Shown piece after piece: positions 52,001-59,426 of a DNA stretch of 64,000 nucleotides (positions are counted from its first letter, which is position 1; the number at the start of each line of letters is the position of its first letter). The position numbers were made by a program, and so were the translations under genes. The stretch covers positions 1,984,001 to 2,048,000 of the forward strand of contig OZ245921.1 of assembly GCA_965229695.1 (NCBI GenBank). The letters run 5' to 3'. The notes under the pieces were generated by a model. That model was not told the origin of the DNA and ran no database searches. It saw only the letters and a list, made by a program, of their open reading frames with translations. The DNA is from JANSYL01 sp965229695 (GTDB lineage: Bacteria; Pseudomonadota; Alphaproteobacteria; Rhodobacterales; Rhodobacteraceae).

Positions 52001-52408
52001 CTGTTCGAAACCTCGCAACAGGCGCAGTTCCTGAAACCCACGGTGATCACGCTGGTCTATGGCCTGGGCTTTGGCATGGTGATCGTGCTGCTTGTGGTGC
52101 CCGCGATCCTGGCGATGCAGCAGGATTTTGGCCAGCAGTTGCGGGCCTTGCGCCGCAGCTTCCGAGGGATTGGGCGGCACAAGGGGTTGACGGCGGTGAT
52201 GGCGGGCCTGGGTCTGGCCATGGCCGCGCTTTTTGCGGTGAGCTTGGGGGGGTATCTGACCACCGGTGCGATGCTGGGGCCCTTTGCAGGCCTGGGCGCC
52301 TCGGCCAGCATGGCTTTGGCGGTGTTTCTTGGGGGGATTTTGGCGCTTTGCCTGATCGCCTGGAGCGTTGCGGCGGTTCTTTATGGCGTGGCGCGGGCGC
52401 GCGCCTAG
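49028..52408 (+). CDS. RND efflux transporter, AcrB-type permease
   Basis: Proton-driven inner-membrane pump of 1126 residues with the duplicated RND fold of 12 helices and two large periplasmic loops. The proton-relay pair is in ITLGIVVDDAIVVGEHAD in helix 4. The C-terminal half has the matching helices (GFILCLVGIYLVLAWIFAS; VGLIGMTGIVINDSIVLVTT). After the usual end an extra 70 residues carry two more hydrophobic helices (AVMAGLGLAMAALFAVSLGG; SMALAVFLGGILALCLIAWS). Substrate unknown. It is coupled to the adaptor and ends 19 bases from the convergent DsbD-like gene. Confidence 0.93.
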   Translation: MRSLPPGARGVLSYFTRHKTAANLLLVMLLVAGIAAFPNMRAQFFPDVVSGDIDIEVAWAGAGAEDIDEAIVAVMEPTLLAVPGVVSSNATSREGRADIELEFEPGWDMSRASDEVQVALDSITDLPEDAEDPEVRRGRWSDRVTDVVITGPVAPEQLGRFADEFVARLFDRGVTQTAIRGLAAPETVVEVPSFALIQHDISMAQIAQVIETAASTAPAGDVDAANARIRTGEANRSAQAIAGLTLRSNPDGSALRIGDVATVTTGGVDRDRAYFVGDNPAVSIRVNRSEDGDAIGIQAIVEEVATDMQATLPAGTSIDLIRTLAETISARLNLLIDNALIGLGLVVLLLFLFLNARTAFWVAAGIPVALFAAIALMWAAGITINMISLFALIITLGIVVDDAIVVGEHADYRARHLGEPPVVAAETAARRMAAPVFSATITTVLAFAALTAIGGRFGSLIADIPFTVIVVLLASLVECFLILPNHMAHALAHSAKTHWYDMPSRVVNRGFDWVKENGFRPMMRLVVIARYPVLAAVIVILSLQVAHFIRGDVTWRFFNAPEQGSITGNFAMVDGADRDDSLAMMAELQRAVDAVATRMEGEHGVNPIVYVLSEVGGNAGPGLGVAANKDNDLLGAISIELIDADLRPYSSFAFVSELQDEVRQMPLTEAVSFRGWRGGPGGDAIDVQIFGADTETLKAAAGAVQTALLPFPEVTGLEDSMAYDREELSLSLTPQGEALGFEIGALGRVLRDRLGGIEAATYPDGTRTAAIRVELPEGELTADFLDRTLLRADSGQYVPLADIVTVSARQGFSTIDRENGLRLISVTGDLNEDDPQRAEAVMTELREVIIPQIEADFGVATQLSGLAEQERDFLNDAMVGFILCLVGIYLVLAWIFASWTRPVVVMAIIPFGLVGTIYGHLQWDVPLSMFTVVGLIGMTGIVINDSIVLVTTIDEYAEDRGLIPAIIDGTCDRLRPVLLTTLTTVLGLAPLLFETSQQAQFLKPTVITLVYGLGFGMVIVLLVVPAILAMQQDFGQQLRALRRSFRGIGRHKGLTAVMAGLGLAMAALFAVSLGGYLTTGAMLGPFAGLGASASMALAVFLGGILALCLIAWSVAAVLYGVARARA

Positions 52409-52427
52409 GCCGACGCGCCGATGGCGT

Positions 52428-53249
52428 TTAGCCGGTGCAATCGTCCAGCTCGACGGCCATGCGCGTGCCGATCACGGTGATGCGCAGATCGGAACGGTTC
52501 AGCGCAAAAGGCCCGGCATCCGCGGGCACAACATCCGCCGTGGCGGTGACCGTGTTGCCCACGCGGCGCGTCATCGCCTCGGACACCCAGATCATCGGGT
52601 CTTCGTGCTCCACAACCACGGTTTCATCATTGCCGACCGAGGGCAGATCGGCGGTGACGGTCACGCGCAACCCGTCCGAGATCGGCTCGATCATGCAACG
52701 GGCATGACCGGCCCCGGCCTCTCCGGCCGTCAGGGGGCGGTTTGACAGGGCGCTGCCAATTGCGGCCACGCGTGTGTCCGAGGGGGGCAAAAGCCCGGCC
52801 AGATCAACGGTGATCGGCATGCAGACATCCAGGCACACGCCCAGATCCAAATCACCTTCCACCTCGACCGCGCCGCTTTCGGTCAGGGCAAATTCGATGG
52901 GCAGGATCACATCCCCGCGATAGCCGATCGACCGCATCCCATTGGTAAAAAACACCTCGGGCCGCGGCCAATGGATGGCCATGCCGCTGATCCCTTGGCT
53001 GCGCCGCAGGTTTAAAACCGTGGGTACGCCACCTTCGCCCGGCGCGCGCCAATAGGTTTTCCAGCCTGGGGCCAATTGAATGCGGATTGCCGCCATATGG
53101 CGCTGATCCGAGATGCGCCAACCGCCCAAAAGCGAAACATCGACCACATCATCCGCGCTGCGCCCATCGAACTGGGCCAAGGCAGGCGTGCCCGCCATGG
53201 CCAGGGCAGCAGCGGTCAGAAGCGATAGGGGGCGGAAAAATCTAGTCAT
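52428..53249 (-). CDS. Periplasmic DsbD-alpha-like domain protein
   Basis: A 273-residue exported protein: signal peptide (MTRFFRPLSLLTAAALAMAG, cleavage near PALAQ), then an immunoglobulin-like DsbD N-terminal domain (LAPGWKTYWRAPGEGGVPTV; WPRPEVFFTNGMRSIGYRGD) with the redox pair in GVCLDVCMP, two Cys separated by three residues. A last Cys lies near the end (ELDDCTG). There is no membrane domain, unlike full DsbD, so an unlinked partner such as a CcdA/ScsB protein is expected elsewhere. Start at 53249 by signal peptide. Confidence 0.83.
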   Translation of the reverse strand: MTRFFRPLSLLTAAALAMAGTPALAQFDGRSADDVVDVSLLGGWRISDQRHMAAIRIQLAPGWKTYWRAPGEGGVPTVLNLRRSQGISGMAIHWPRPEVFFTNGMRSIGYRGDVILPIEFALTESGAVEVEGDLDLGVCLDVCMPITVDLAGLLPPSDTRVAAIGSALSNRPLTAGEAGAGHARCMIEPISDGLRVTVTADLPSVGNDETVVVEHEDPMIWVSEAMTRRVGNTVTATADVVPADAGPFALNRSDLRITVIGTRMAVELDDCTG

Positions 53250-53380
53250 AGCAGCCGAGGTATGCAGCCAAGCGATGAATAGGAAATCACGTTTTGGCGA
53301 AGCGTGACAATCAAGGGCATCGCTGTGACATCCGGGCCGCGCCGCTTGCAACGCCCGGCCAAAGCACCCATCCTTGGATC

Positions 53381-53959
53381 ATGCCCATCGACACAGCCCC
53401 CACCGACCTGACCGCGCATCTGCTGATCGCGATGCCGGATATGGGCGACCCGCGGTTTTCGGGCAGCGTTGTGTTCCTCTGTGCCCATTCCGAAGACGGC
53501 GCGATGGGTATCATCGTGAACAAACCTCTGCCCGATGTCAGCTTTGCCGAGATGCTGGAGCAGTTGGAAATCAAGCCCGACGGAGCCGCCCCGCTTTTGC
53601 CGGTCTGTTACGGCGGCCCGGTCGAACAGCGGCGCGGATTTGTACTGCATTCCGGCGGCTATCGCGGTCGACAAGATGATGTGCTGGAGGTTGATCCACG
53701 CTTTGCCATGACCGCGACCTTGGATGTGATGGAAGATTTGGCTGCCGGGCGCGGCCCGGAGCAAGCCTTGATGGCGCTGGGCTATGCCGGTTGGGGGCCG
53801 GGCCAGTTGGAAGAAGAGATCCAAGACAATGGCTGGCTGACCTGCCCGGCCAGCGAGGATCTGGTCTTTGGCACTGATATGGACGCGAAATGGGCGGCGG
53901 CTTTGGCCAGCATCGGCGTGCACCCCCTGACCCTGTCGGCCGAGGCTGGCCACGCCTAA
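53381..53959 (+). CDS. yqgE: YqgE/AlgH family protein (UPF0301)
   Basis: A 192-residue cytosolic protein with the family segments HLLIAMPDMGDPRFSGSVVF, GAMGIIVNKPL, CYGGPVEQRRGFVLHS and GYAGWGPGQLEEEIQDNGWL. UPF0301 proteins have a known fold but no certain function. Start MPIDTAPTDL at 53381 by family alignment. It is divergent from the DsbD-like gene, and its last four bases overlap the end of the convergent transporter gene. Confidence 0.92.
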   Translation: MPIDTAPTDLTAHLLIAMPDMGDPRFSGSVVFLCAHSEDGAMGIIVNKPLPDVSFAEMLEQLEIKPDGAAPLLPVCYGGPVEQRRGFVLHSGGYRGRQDDVLEVDPRFAMTATLDVMEDLAAGRGPEQALMALGYAGWGPGQLEEEIQDNGWLTCPASEDLVFGTDMDAKWAAALASIGVHPLTLSAEAGHA

Positions 53960-54888
53960 GGCTGGTTCGAGGTTGCCTTGCGCTGGCGCGCGCGTTCCAA
54001 ACCCAATTGCCGTTCGCGCCAGATGATCAGGATACCCGCGATCACAATCATGCCCGCGCCCGTTAGCATAGTGGTGCCCGGAACCTCGCCAAAAACGGTG
54101 TAGCCTACGATGATCGCCAGCAGCATCGAGGTGTATTCGAACGGTGCGATCAGCGAGGCATCGGCAAAGCGATAGCTTGAGGTCAGCAGGATCTGCCCAA
54201 TCCCCCCCAAAAGCCCCGCCGCGACCAGCATGGCCAATGTGCCGATGCTGGGTACGCGCCACCCCCAGGGCAGGGTCAGAAGCGACAGCAAAATCGCGGT
54301 GATCGAGAAGTAAAACACGATCGCCGCCGTTGTTTCGGTTTGCACCAGCTTGCGTACAAAAACCTGCGCCAGGGCCGCGCACACGGCGGCCAAAAGCACC
54401 ACAACCGCGCCCAGGGTTTCGCCCTGGCTGGCTTGGGTCGGGTCGACCTGCAAGCGCGGGCTGAGCACGACCAAAACCCCGGCCAGCCCCAAGGCCACCA
54501 TCGATAGGCGAAAGGCGCGCACCTGTTCGCCCAGAAACATGGCTGCGAAGACCACCACCAGGATCGGCGCGGCATAACCAATCGCTGTGACCTCGGGCAG
54601 GGGCAAGAGGCCCAGACCAGTGAACATCAGCCCCATGGCAGAGGCGCCAACCAACCCGCGCCAGACATGGCCCATCGGGTTTTGCGTGCGCAGGCCAATG
54701 GCCAGTTCCTGCCGCACCGCGAGCCAGGCCATGATCACCGGCAGCGCGAAAAGCGAGCGGAAAAACACCGCTTGGCCCGGTGGCACCTGATCAGCGGTGG
54801 CTTTGATCAAGCTCGCCATTGCGACGAAGAAGCAGACCGAAAGGATTTTGAAGGCAATGCCGCGAAGGGGTGACATGCGCTGCGGCAT
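53956..54888 (-). CDS. EamA-type drug/metabolite transporter
   Basis: Inner-membrane protein of 310 residues with ten predicted helices in two EamA repeats (AMASLIKATADQVPPGQAVF near the N-terminus; ALAQVFVRKLVQTETTAAIV in the second half, with PFEYTSMLLAIIVGYTVFGE). Such transporters move small metabolites; the substrate cannot be predicted. The C-terminus is basic (RERQLGLERARQRK). Upstream is a 718-base region without a clear gene. Confidence 0.9.
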   Translation of the reverse strand: MPQRMSPLRGIAFKILSVCFFVAMASLIKATADQVPPGQAVFFRSLFALPVIMAWLAVRQELAIGLRTQNPMGHVWRGLVGASAMGLMFTGLGLLPLPEVTAIGYAAPILVVVFAAMFLGEQVRAFRLSMVALGLAGVLVVLSPRLQVDPTQASQGETLGAVVVLLAAVCAALAQVFVRKLVQTETTAAIVFYFSITAILLSLLTLPWGWRVPSIGTLAMLVAAGLLGGIGQILLTSSYRFADASLIAPFEYTSMLLAIIVGYTVFGEVPGTTMLTGAGMIVIAGILIIWRERQLGLERARQRKATSNQP

Positions 54889-55606
54889 ACGCCCGCCCTA
54901 GACAGCGCACAAGCCAATCCGCCGCGCAGGCGGATATGCGCCATGCGCAGGGCTGTCGGGTGGGGTGGGGGCTCAAACGGGGGCTTCGGGTGATCCCGGG
55001 CCTGGATGATTGCCTTGGGCGGCAATGCGGAAAGTGAAGCGGTGCCGCCTCGGGGGGCGGAGCGATTCAAACGGCCCCGGTCGCAAAGCGGGGGCCAATG
55101 CCGGCGGTTGATGGCACCCCAAGCTCGGCCCCTTTTGGGGGCTGTCTTTGGCAGGGGTCCTTTGAACCGTCCTCGGGGATGTGGCCACGGCGGAGGTGTT
55201 TAGCGTGGCAGGGTTAAGGAAGGGTTAGCGTTGGGAGGATACAGGCCGTGAGGATTTAAGTGAAACGCAAGCATCGTATCCTTATGGGTCAGCAGTACCG
55301 TCGACGGCCCGAGCACCGTTTCGTGCATTTCGTAGCGGCTTAACCATGCCCATTGAGATAGCTGAAAATGAATGGTTTTTTGACGCCAAATGGGTTTTGC
55401 CTCGGGCTGTTTTTATGGCCCAAAGACGTCTTCCAGCAGGGCGATGGTGCGCGTTTTAGGCGGTTCGATTTTCTGCGCAGAGCTTTGGAGGGTGCGCAGG
55501 AGAGACGCATTAAAGGCCGCTTGGAAGTGATTTGCGCCCTGGCACTTCTGTCGTCAGGTCGCTTAGAAGCTTTGTTGTGAAACCAAGGCAGAGGATATTC
55601 CCGGCG
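54889..55606. other. Long intergenic region before the glycosyltransferase
   Basis: 718 bases without a convincing gene. The left third (to about 55200) is GC-rich and low in coding signal. From about 55200 rightward GC falls and merges with the composition of the next gene. Short open frames here (for example 55260-55343, GTG start, 27 codons; 55368-55580) lack good ribosome-binding sites or family resemblance. No tRNA or terminator was recognised. It may mark the boundary of an acquired segment. Confidence 0.5.
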
Positions 55607-56491
55607 ATGAAGAAGGCCATAGTGACCCTTTTGTTGGGGGACCGGTTTCAGCAGATGTTTTCGGAAATCTGTGCTCCGGGCTGGACCGCTTATTGCGAAA
55701 AATGGGGGTATGAGCTTGTCGCGATTCAGGAGCCCATGGACCCGTCGCAGCGTGCTATGGATCGATCTCCGGCTTGGCAAAAGCTGCTGATTTTATCGCA
55801 AGATTGGTCGTCGAAATACGACCAGATTGTCTGGGTTGATGCTGATATCCTGATTAATCATGAATTGGCCCCCGACATTTGCTCGGTCGCTCCTTTGGAG
55901 AAAGTGTCTGCGGTGGATGCTTATGCGATACCCAACCGAGCGTCCCATGCCGTCGCGCTAGAGCGCCTTTACAGAGATTGGGACCGGTTGGGGGTCACAT
56001 ATCTCGATAACCTATCGCCTGCCTCCTACTACGCGAACCGAGGTATTAGTGGTGCTGGAACCTTTGACGCGGTTGTGCAAACGGGGGTTTTTGTGTGTTC
56101 ACCAAAGCACCACCGAGCGCTTTTTGAGCATGTCTACCATAGCTATGAAGACACGCACGGTGCCGAGTGGAACTACGAAATGCCAGCGATGTCGTTTGAG
56201 ATTATCAAGAATGATTTGCACCATTGGATCGCACCGCAATTCAACCACTGTGTCGCGGATCTTGTATCAGCCTACTACCCGTTCTTGTTTCATATATCGC
56301 AGCCGAAATCTGCCTTGGCGCGTTTTGTGACTGCTGCGGCGAAAGCGGCGGGAATGCCGACGAGCGATGGGCTGCAGCTTGCAGCGTTAGAAAACATCTA
56401 CGATCTGTCGTACTTCATGCATTTCGCAGGGAACACGGCGCCCATGCAGCCTTTGGCAGAGCATCTGTCGAAGAGGGATGCTGGCGCATAG
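55607..56491 (+). CDS. Putative GT-A type glycosyltransferase, lower GC
   Basis: A 294-residue protein beginning MKKAIVTLLLGDRFQQMFSE with a DxD-type metal and nucleotide-sugar motif in IVWVDADILINHE (about residues 77-89). The segment GVFVCSPKHHRALFEHVY and the acceptor region around EWNYEMPAMSFEI resemble GT-A transferases of the galactosyltransferase GMA12/MNN10 kind, without a firm family call. Base composition is visibly lower in GC than the neighbours (one counted 60-base line had 53 percent GC), which suggests lateral transfer. It stands alone, with no polysaccharide cluster around it. Confidence 0.72.
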   Translation: MKKAIVTLLLGDRFQQMFSEICAPGWTAYCEKWGYELVAIQEPMDPSQRAMDRSPAWQKLLILSQDWSSKYDQIVWVDADILINHELAPDICSVAPLEKVSAVDAYAIPNRASHAVALERLYRDWDRLGVTYLDNLSPASYYANRGISGAGTFDAVVQTGVFVCSPKHHRALFEHVYHSYEDTHGAEWNYEMPAMSFEIIKNDLHHWIAPQFNHCVADLVSAYYPFLFHISQPKSALARFVTAAAKAAGMPTSDGLQLAALENIYDLSYFMHFAGNTAPMQPLAEHLSKRDAGA

Positions 56492-56513
56492 GAGCGCTTA
56501 GGCCACCTTGTCG

Positions 56514-57329
56514 CTACGCCTCCAACTTCGCCACCAGCTTGCCCAACACCGTGCTCATGTCGCCGCAACCGGCTTGGGACCAGCCGCCGTCGACCGCCAG
56601 GATCTGCCCGCTGATATAGCTGCCCAGGTCCGAGCCCAGGAACATGCAGGTTTGGCCGATATCCTGGGTTTTCCCCAAGCGCCCGACGGGGACCGAGGCG
56701 GTGACATGGGCCAGTGCCTCGGGCGTGGGGGCCAGGCGTGCCATGCCTTCGGTGCCTTCGATGGGCCCCGGCACGACCGAGTTGATGCGGATGCCTTCGG
56801 GGCCCCATTCCATGGCCAAGGTACGGGTAATCATATCGACGCCCGCCTTGGCGGCGCAGACATGGGCCTGGCCCTGCATCGGCAAGAACGCCTGCGGGGC
56901 TGAGATATTGATGACGCTGGCGCCGGGTTTCCGCAGATGCGGGTAGGCGGCTTTCATGACATGGATCGTACCGATCAGGTCGATATCGACAACGCTTTTG
57001 AAGGCGTTGACCGACATGCCTTTGACGCTTGCCGGGAAATTGCCAGCCGCACCCGAAACCAGGACGTCAAATGCACCCCAGGCGGCCTTCACTTCGGTCA
57101 GACCTGCGCCAACGGCCTCAAAATCGCGAACATCCGCGGCAAAGCCCATCGCCTCGATGCCCAGGGCTTTCAGTGCGGCGACCGTATCATCCACCTTGTC
57201 CTGCTTGCGGCTGGCCACGGCGACCTTGGCGCCATGGGCGGCATAAAGCTCGGCGATGCCGCGATTGATGCCACTGGTGCCGCCGACGACGACCACCACC
57301 TTATCCGTTACGTCGATTGTTAGGCCCAT
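56514..57329 (-). CDS. SDR resembling peroxisomal-type 2,4-dienoyl-CoA reductase
   Basis: A 271-residue SDR with VVVVGGTSGINRGIAELYA as cofactor motif. The catalytic region reads QGQAHVCAAKAGVDMITRTL then AMEWGPEGIRINSVVPGPIE, GTEGMARL. This is the wording of 2,4-dienoyl-CoA reductases (DECR2 type), which lack the usual Tyr of YxxxK; here the Lys is kept and the Tyr position is Val. It would serve oxidation of unsaturated fatty acids, feeding electrons towards ETF-QO. Start MGLTIDVTDKV at 57329. Confidence 0.8.
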   Translation of the reverse strand: MGLTIDVTDKVVVVVGGTSGINRGIAELYAAHGAKVAVASRKQDKVDDTVAALKALGIEAMGFAADVRDFEAVGAGLTEVKAAWGAFDVLVSGAAGNFPASVKGMSVNAFKSVVDIDLIGTIHVMKAAYPHLRKPGASVINISAPQAFLPMQGQAHVCAAKAGVDMITRTLAMEWGPEGIRINSVVPGPIEGTEGMARLAPTPEALAHVTASVPVGRLGKTQDIGQTCMFLGSDLGSYISGQILAVDGGWSQAGCGDMSTVLGKLVAKLEA

Positions 57330-57424
57330 GGGACCATCCCTCCCCATTTTCGTCTTTGCGTTTGAGGCAGTTTAGCCGGGATTGCGTCCGCGCCCAGTGC
57401 AACCTTGCGGCAGGAGGGGCGGAT

Positions 57425-57844
57425 CTAAGTCAGGTTTTTCTTGAAAAAGATGCGATCTTCGGCAGCAACCCGACCGGGCAGGCGGGACACCTCTTCATAG
57501 CCCAGGTCGCGATAGAAGTTTGGCGCCTGAAAGCCGAATGTGTCGACATTCACGCCCAAAGCGCCTTGGTTTCGGGCAATCTCCTCGGCGCGCGCCATCA
57601 AGGCACGACCGATGCCGCCGCCGCGCGCGGCAGGCTCTACCGCCAAGAGCATGATCCAGGCCCAGCCATAGATGATCTGGCCCGACAGCCAGCCCAGTTC
57701 GGTGCCATCGCGGCTGGCGACCAAGGTGATCTCGACCGGGTTCCAGGGGTGGCCCGCCGCTTCGGACGCCGCTTGCAGGGCCGCGCCGATCTTACCGCGT
57801 GTGGCATCGGCCCCGTCGGTTTGTTCGGTGATGGTCAGGGTCAT
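57425..57844 (-). CDS. GNAT-family N-acetyltransferase
   Basis: A 139-residue acyl-CoA-dependent acetyltransferase. The acetyl-CoA loop is LAVEPAARGGGIGRALMARA, followed by LGVNVDTFGFQAPNFYRDLG, the usual motif B region with Asn and Tyr. The substrate is unknown. It lies 24 bases after the end of pheA reading on the minus strand, so the two may be co-transcribed. Confidence 0.88.
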   Translation of the reverse strand: MTLTITEQTDGADATRGKIGAALQAASEAAGHPWNPVEITLVASRDGTELGWLSGQIIYGWAWIMLLAVEPAARGGGIGRALMARAEEIARNQGALGVNVDTFGFQAPNFYRDLGYEEVSRLPGRVAAEDRIFFKKNLT

Positions 57845-57868
57845 GGGCGATACCCCGCTTTCCTGGCG

Positions 57869-58699
57869 TTAATCCCGTGCGGCGTCTGCCGGGTAGGTAC
57901 CCAGAATTTTCAGGAAGCTGGTGAAATATTCCAGCTCTTCCAGGGCCAATCGGACATTCCTATCGTCGGGATGGCCTTCGATATCGGCATAGAACTGCGT
58001 CGCGGTGAAAGAGCCATCAACCATGTAGCTTTCCAGCTTGGTCATGTTCACGCCATTGGTCGCAAACCCGCCCATGGCCTTGTAAAGCGCGGCGGGGATG
58101 TTGCGGACGCGGAAGACAAAGGTTGTCATCATGTGATCGGCGCGGCGCATCATATCAGGCTCGCGGTCCATGATCAGAAAGCGCGTGGTGTTGGTGTCAT
58201 GGTCTTCAATGTGCTTGGCCAACACGTCGAGCCCGTAAATCTCCCCCGCCAGTTCCGAGGCGAGCGCGGCTTTGGACCTATCGCCCCAATCGGCGATATC
58301 GCGGGCGGCGCGGGCATTGTCGGGGCTGACGCGACCGGTGATGCCGTGATCGCGCAGGAAGCGCGCGCATTGGGGCAGTAGGACCAGATGGCTCCAAGCT
58401 TCTTTCACATCGGAGAGTTTCGCGCCCGGCACCGCCAGCAGGTTGATATGCACGCGGACAAACGCCTCATCCACGATGTGCAGGCCCGATTCGGGCAGCA
58501 GGCGGTGAATGTCGGCCACGCGCCCGTAGGTGGTGTTTTCAACCGGCAACATGGCCTGATCCGCCTTGCCGGAGACGACCGCTTCGATCGCATCTTCGAA
58601 GGTGGGGCAGGGCAAAGCCTCTAATCCCGGCCGGGCCGTATGGCAGGCTTGATGCGAATATGCGCCGGGTTCCCCCTGGAATGCGATGCGTGCGGTCAT
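57869..58699 (-). CDS. pheA: Prephenate dehydratase
   Basis: Converts prephenate to phenylpyruvate in phenylalanine synthesis. The 276-residue monofunctional enzyme has FQGEPGAYSHQACH at the start, LPVENTTYGRVADIHRLL, the catalytic Thr in DTNTTRFLIM, and a C-terminal ACT domain (FVFRVRNIPAALYKAMGGFA; MTKLESYMVDGSFTATQFY) for feedback control by phenylalanine. No chorismate mutase domain is attached. Start MTARIAFQGEP at 58699. It is divergent from cycM. Confidence 0.95.
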   Translation of the reverse strand: MTARIAFQGEPGAYSHQACHTARPGLEALPCPTFEDAIEAVVSGKADQAMLPVENTTYGRVADIHRLLPESGLHIVDEAFVRVHINLLAVPGAKLSDVKEAWSHLVLLPQCARFLRDHGITGRVSPDNARAARDIADWGDRSKAALASELAGEIYGLDVLAKHIEDHDTNTTRFLIMDREPDMMRRADHMMTTFVFRVRNIPAALYKAMGGFATNGVNMTKLESYMVDGSFTATQFYADIEGHPDDRNVRLALEELEYFTSFLKILGTYPADAARD

Positions 58700-58804
58700 G
58701 GTCTTGCCTAAAGAAGTGGGCGTTTGGTCGCGCTTCCTAATGCTTGCCTTGGGTCGGCGAAACCCCATACATACCCGGAAAACCGCGACACTGGTGGGAT
58801 AGAC

Positions 58805-59317
58805 ATGTTCGACACGATGACTGTGACCAAAGCATCCGCTGCGTTCCTCGGGGCGTTTTTGGTGCTTCTTCTGGGCGGCTGGGCCGCTGATGGCCTTTAT
58901 AACGTTGACCATCACGACGACCATCACGTGCGCGGCTACGTGATTGATACCGGTGGCGATGATGCCCCCGCCGAAGAGGTGGTCGAGGTCGCTTTTGCCG
59001 ATGTCTACGCAACTGCCGATGCGGGCGCGGGTGAACGGCTGTGGCGTCAGTGTTCGGCCTGCCACGCGCTGGAAGCAGGCTCCAACGGTGTTGGCCCCTA
59101 TCTGCACGGCGTTGTCGGCCGCCCCAAAGGCGCAGCCGAAGGCTTTGGCTTTTCTGACACGCTGGCCACGATGGGGGGGGAGTGGACCCCTGAGAACCTG
59201 AATGGCTTTATCGAAAACCCGCGCGGCTACGCGCCGGGCACCGCGATGGCCTATAACGGGATGCGCGATATCGAAGACCGCGCCAACCTGATCGCCTATC
59301 TGGCCACGTTCCAGTAA
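58805..59317 (+). CDS. cycM: Membrane-anchored cytochrome c (CycM/c552 type)
   Basis: Carries electrons from the bc1 complex to terminal oxidase. The 170-residue protein has an uncleaved N-terminal anchor (ASAAFLGAFLVLLLGGWAA), an acidic linker, the heme site CSACH (C83-H87) and the axial Met148 in GTAMAYNG. This is the plan of Paracoccus CycM. A His/Asp-rich patch, HHDDHH, follows the anchor (residues 36-41) and could bind a metal. Start at 58805, 105 bases from the divergent pheA. A good terminator follows. Confidence 0.93.
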   Translation: MFDTMTVTKASAAFLGAFLVLLLGGWAADGLYNVDHHDDHHVRGYVIDTGGDDAPAEEVVEVAFADVYATADAGAGERLWRQCSACHALEAGSNGVGPYLHGVVGRPKGAAEGFGFSDTLATMGGEWTPENLNGFIENPRGYAPGTAMAYNGMRDIEDRANLIAYLATFQ

Positions 59318-59340
59318 GCGCGGATCAAACGCGATTTAGG

Positions 59341-59367
59341 GGCCGCTCCGCTTGGGGCGGCCTTTTT
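59341..59367 (+). terminator. Rho-independent terminator after cycM
   Basis: Nine-base-pair stem GGCCGCTCC / GGGGCGGCC (59341-59349 with 59354-59362, one G-T pair), loop GCTT, followed by TTTTT, 23 bases after the cycM stop codon. Confidence 0.9.
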
Positions 59368-59426
59368 CGTGCGCGGGTGGGTCTGTGCTATGACAGGTGC
59401 CAAGGGGACCGTAGGAAGGGGGCGGC

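Noticed and set aside
55368..55580. Possible 70-codon gene before the glycosyltransferase
   Set aside because: No ribosome-binding site and no family resemblance; left as part of the intergenic region.
54889..55606. tRNA gene or phage attachment site in the long gap
   Set aside because: No cloverleaf, CCA end, integrase gene or flanking direct repeat could be found.
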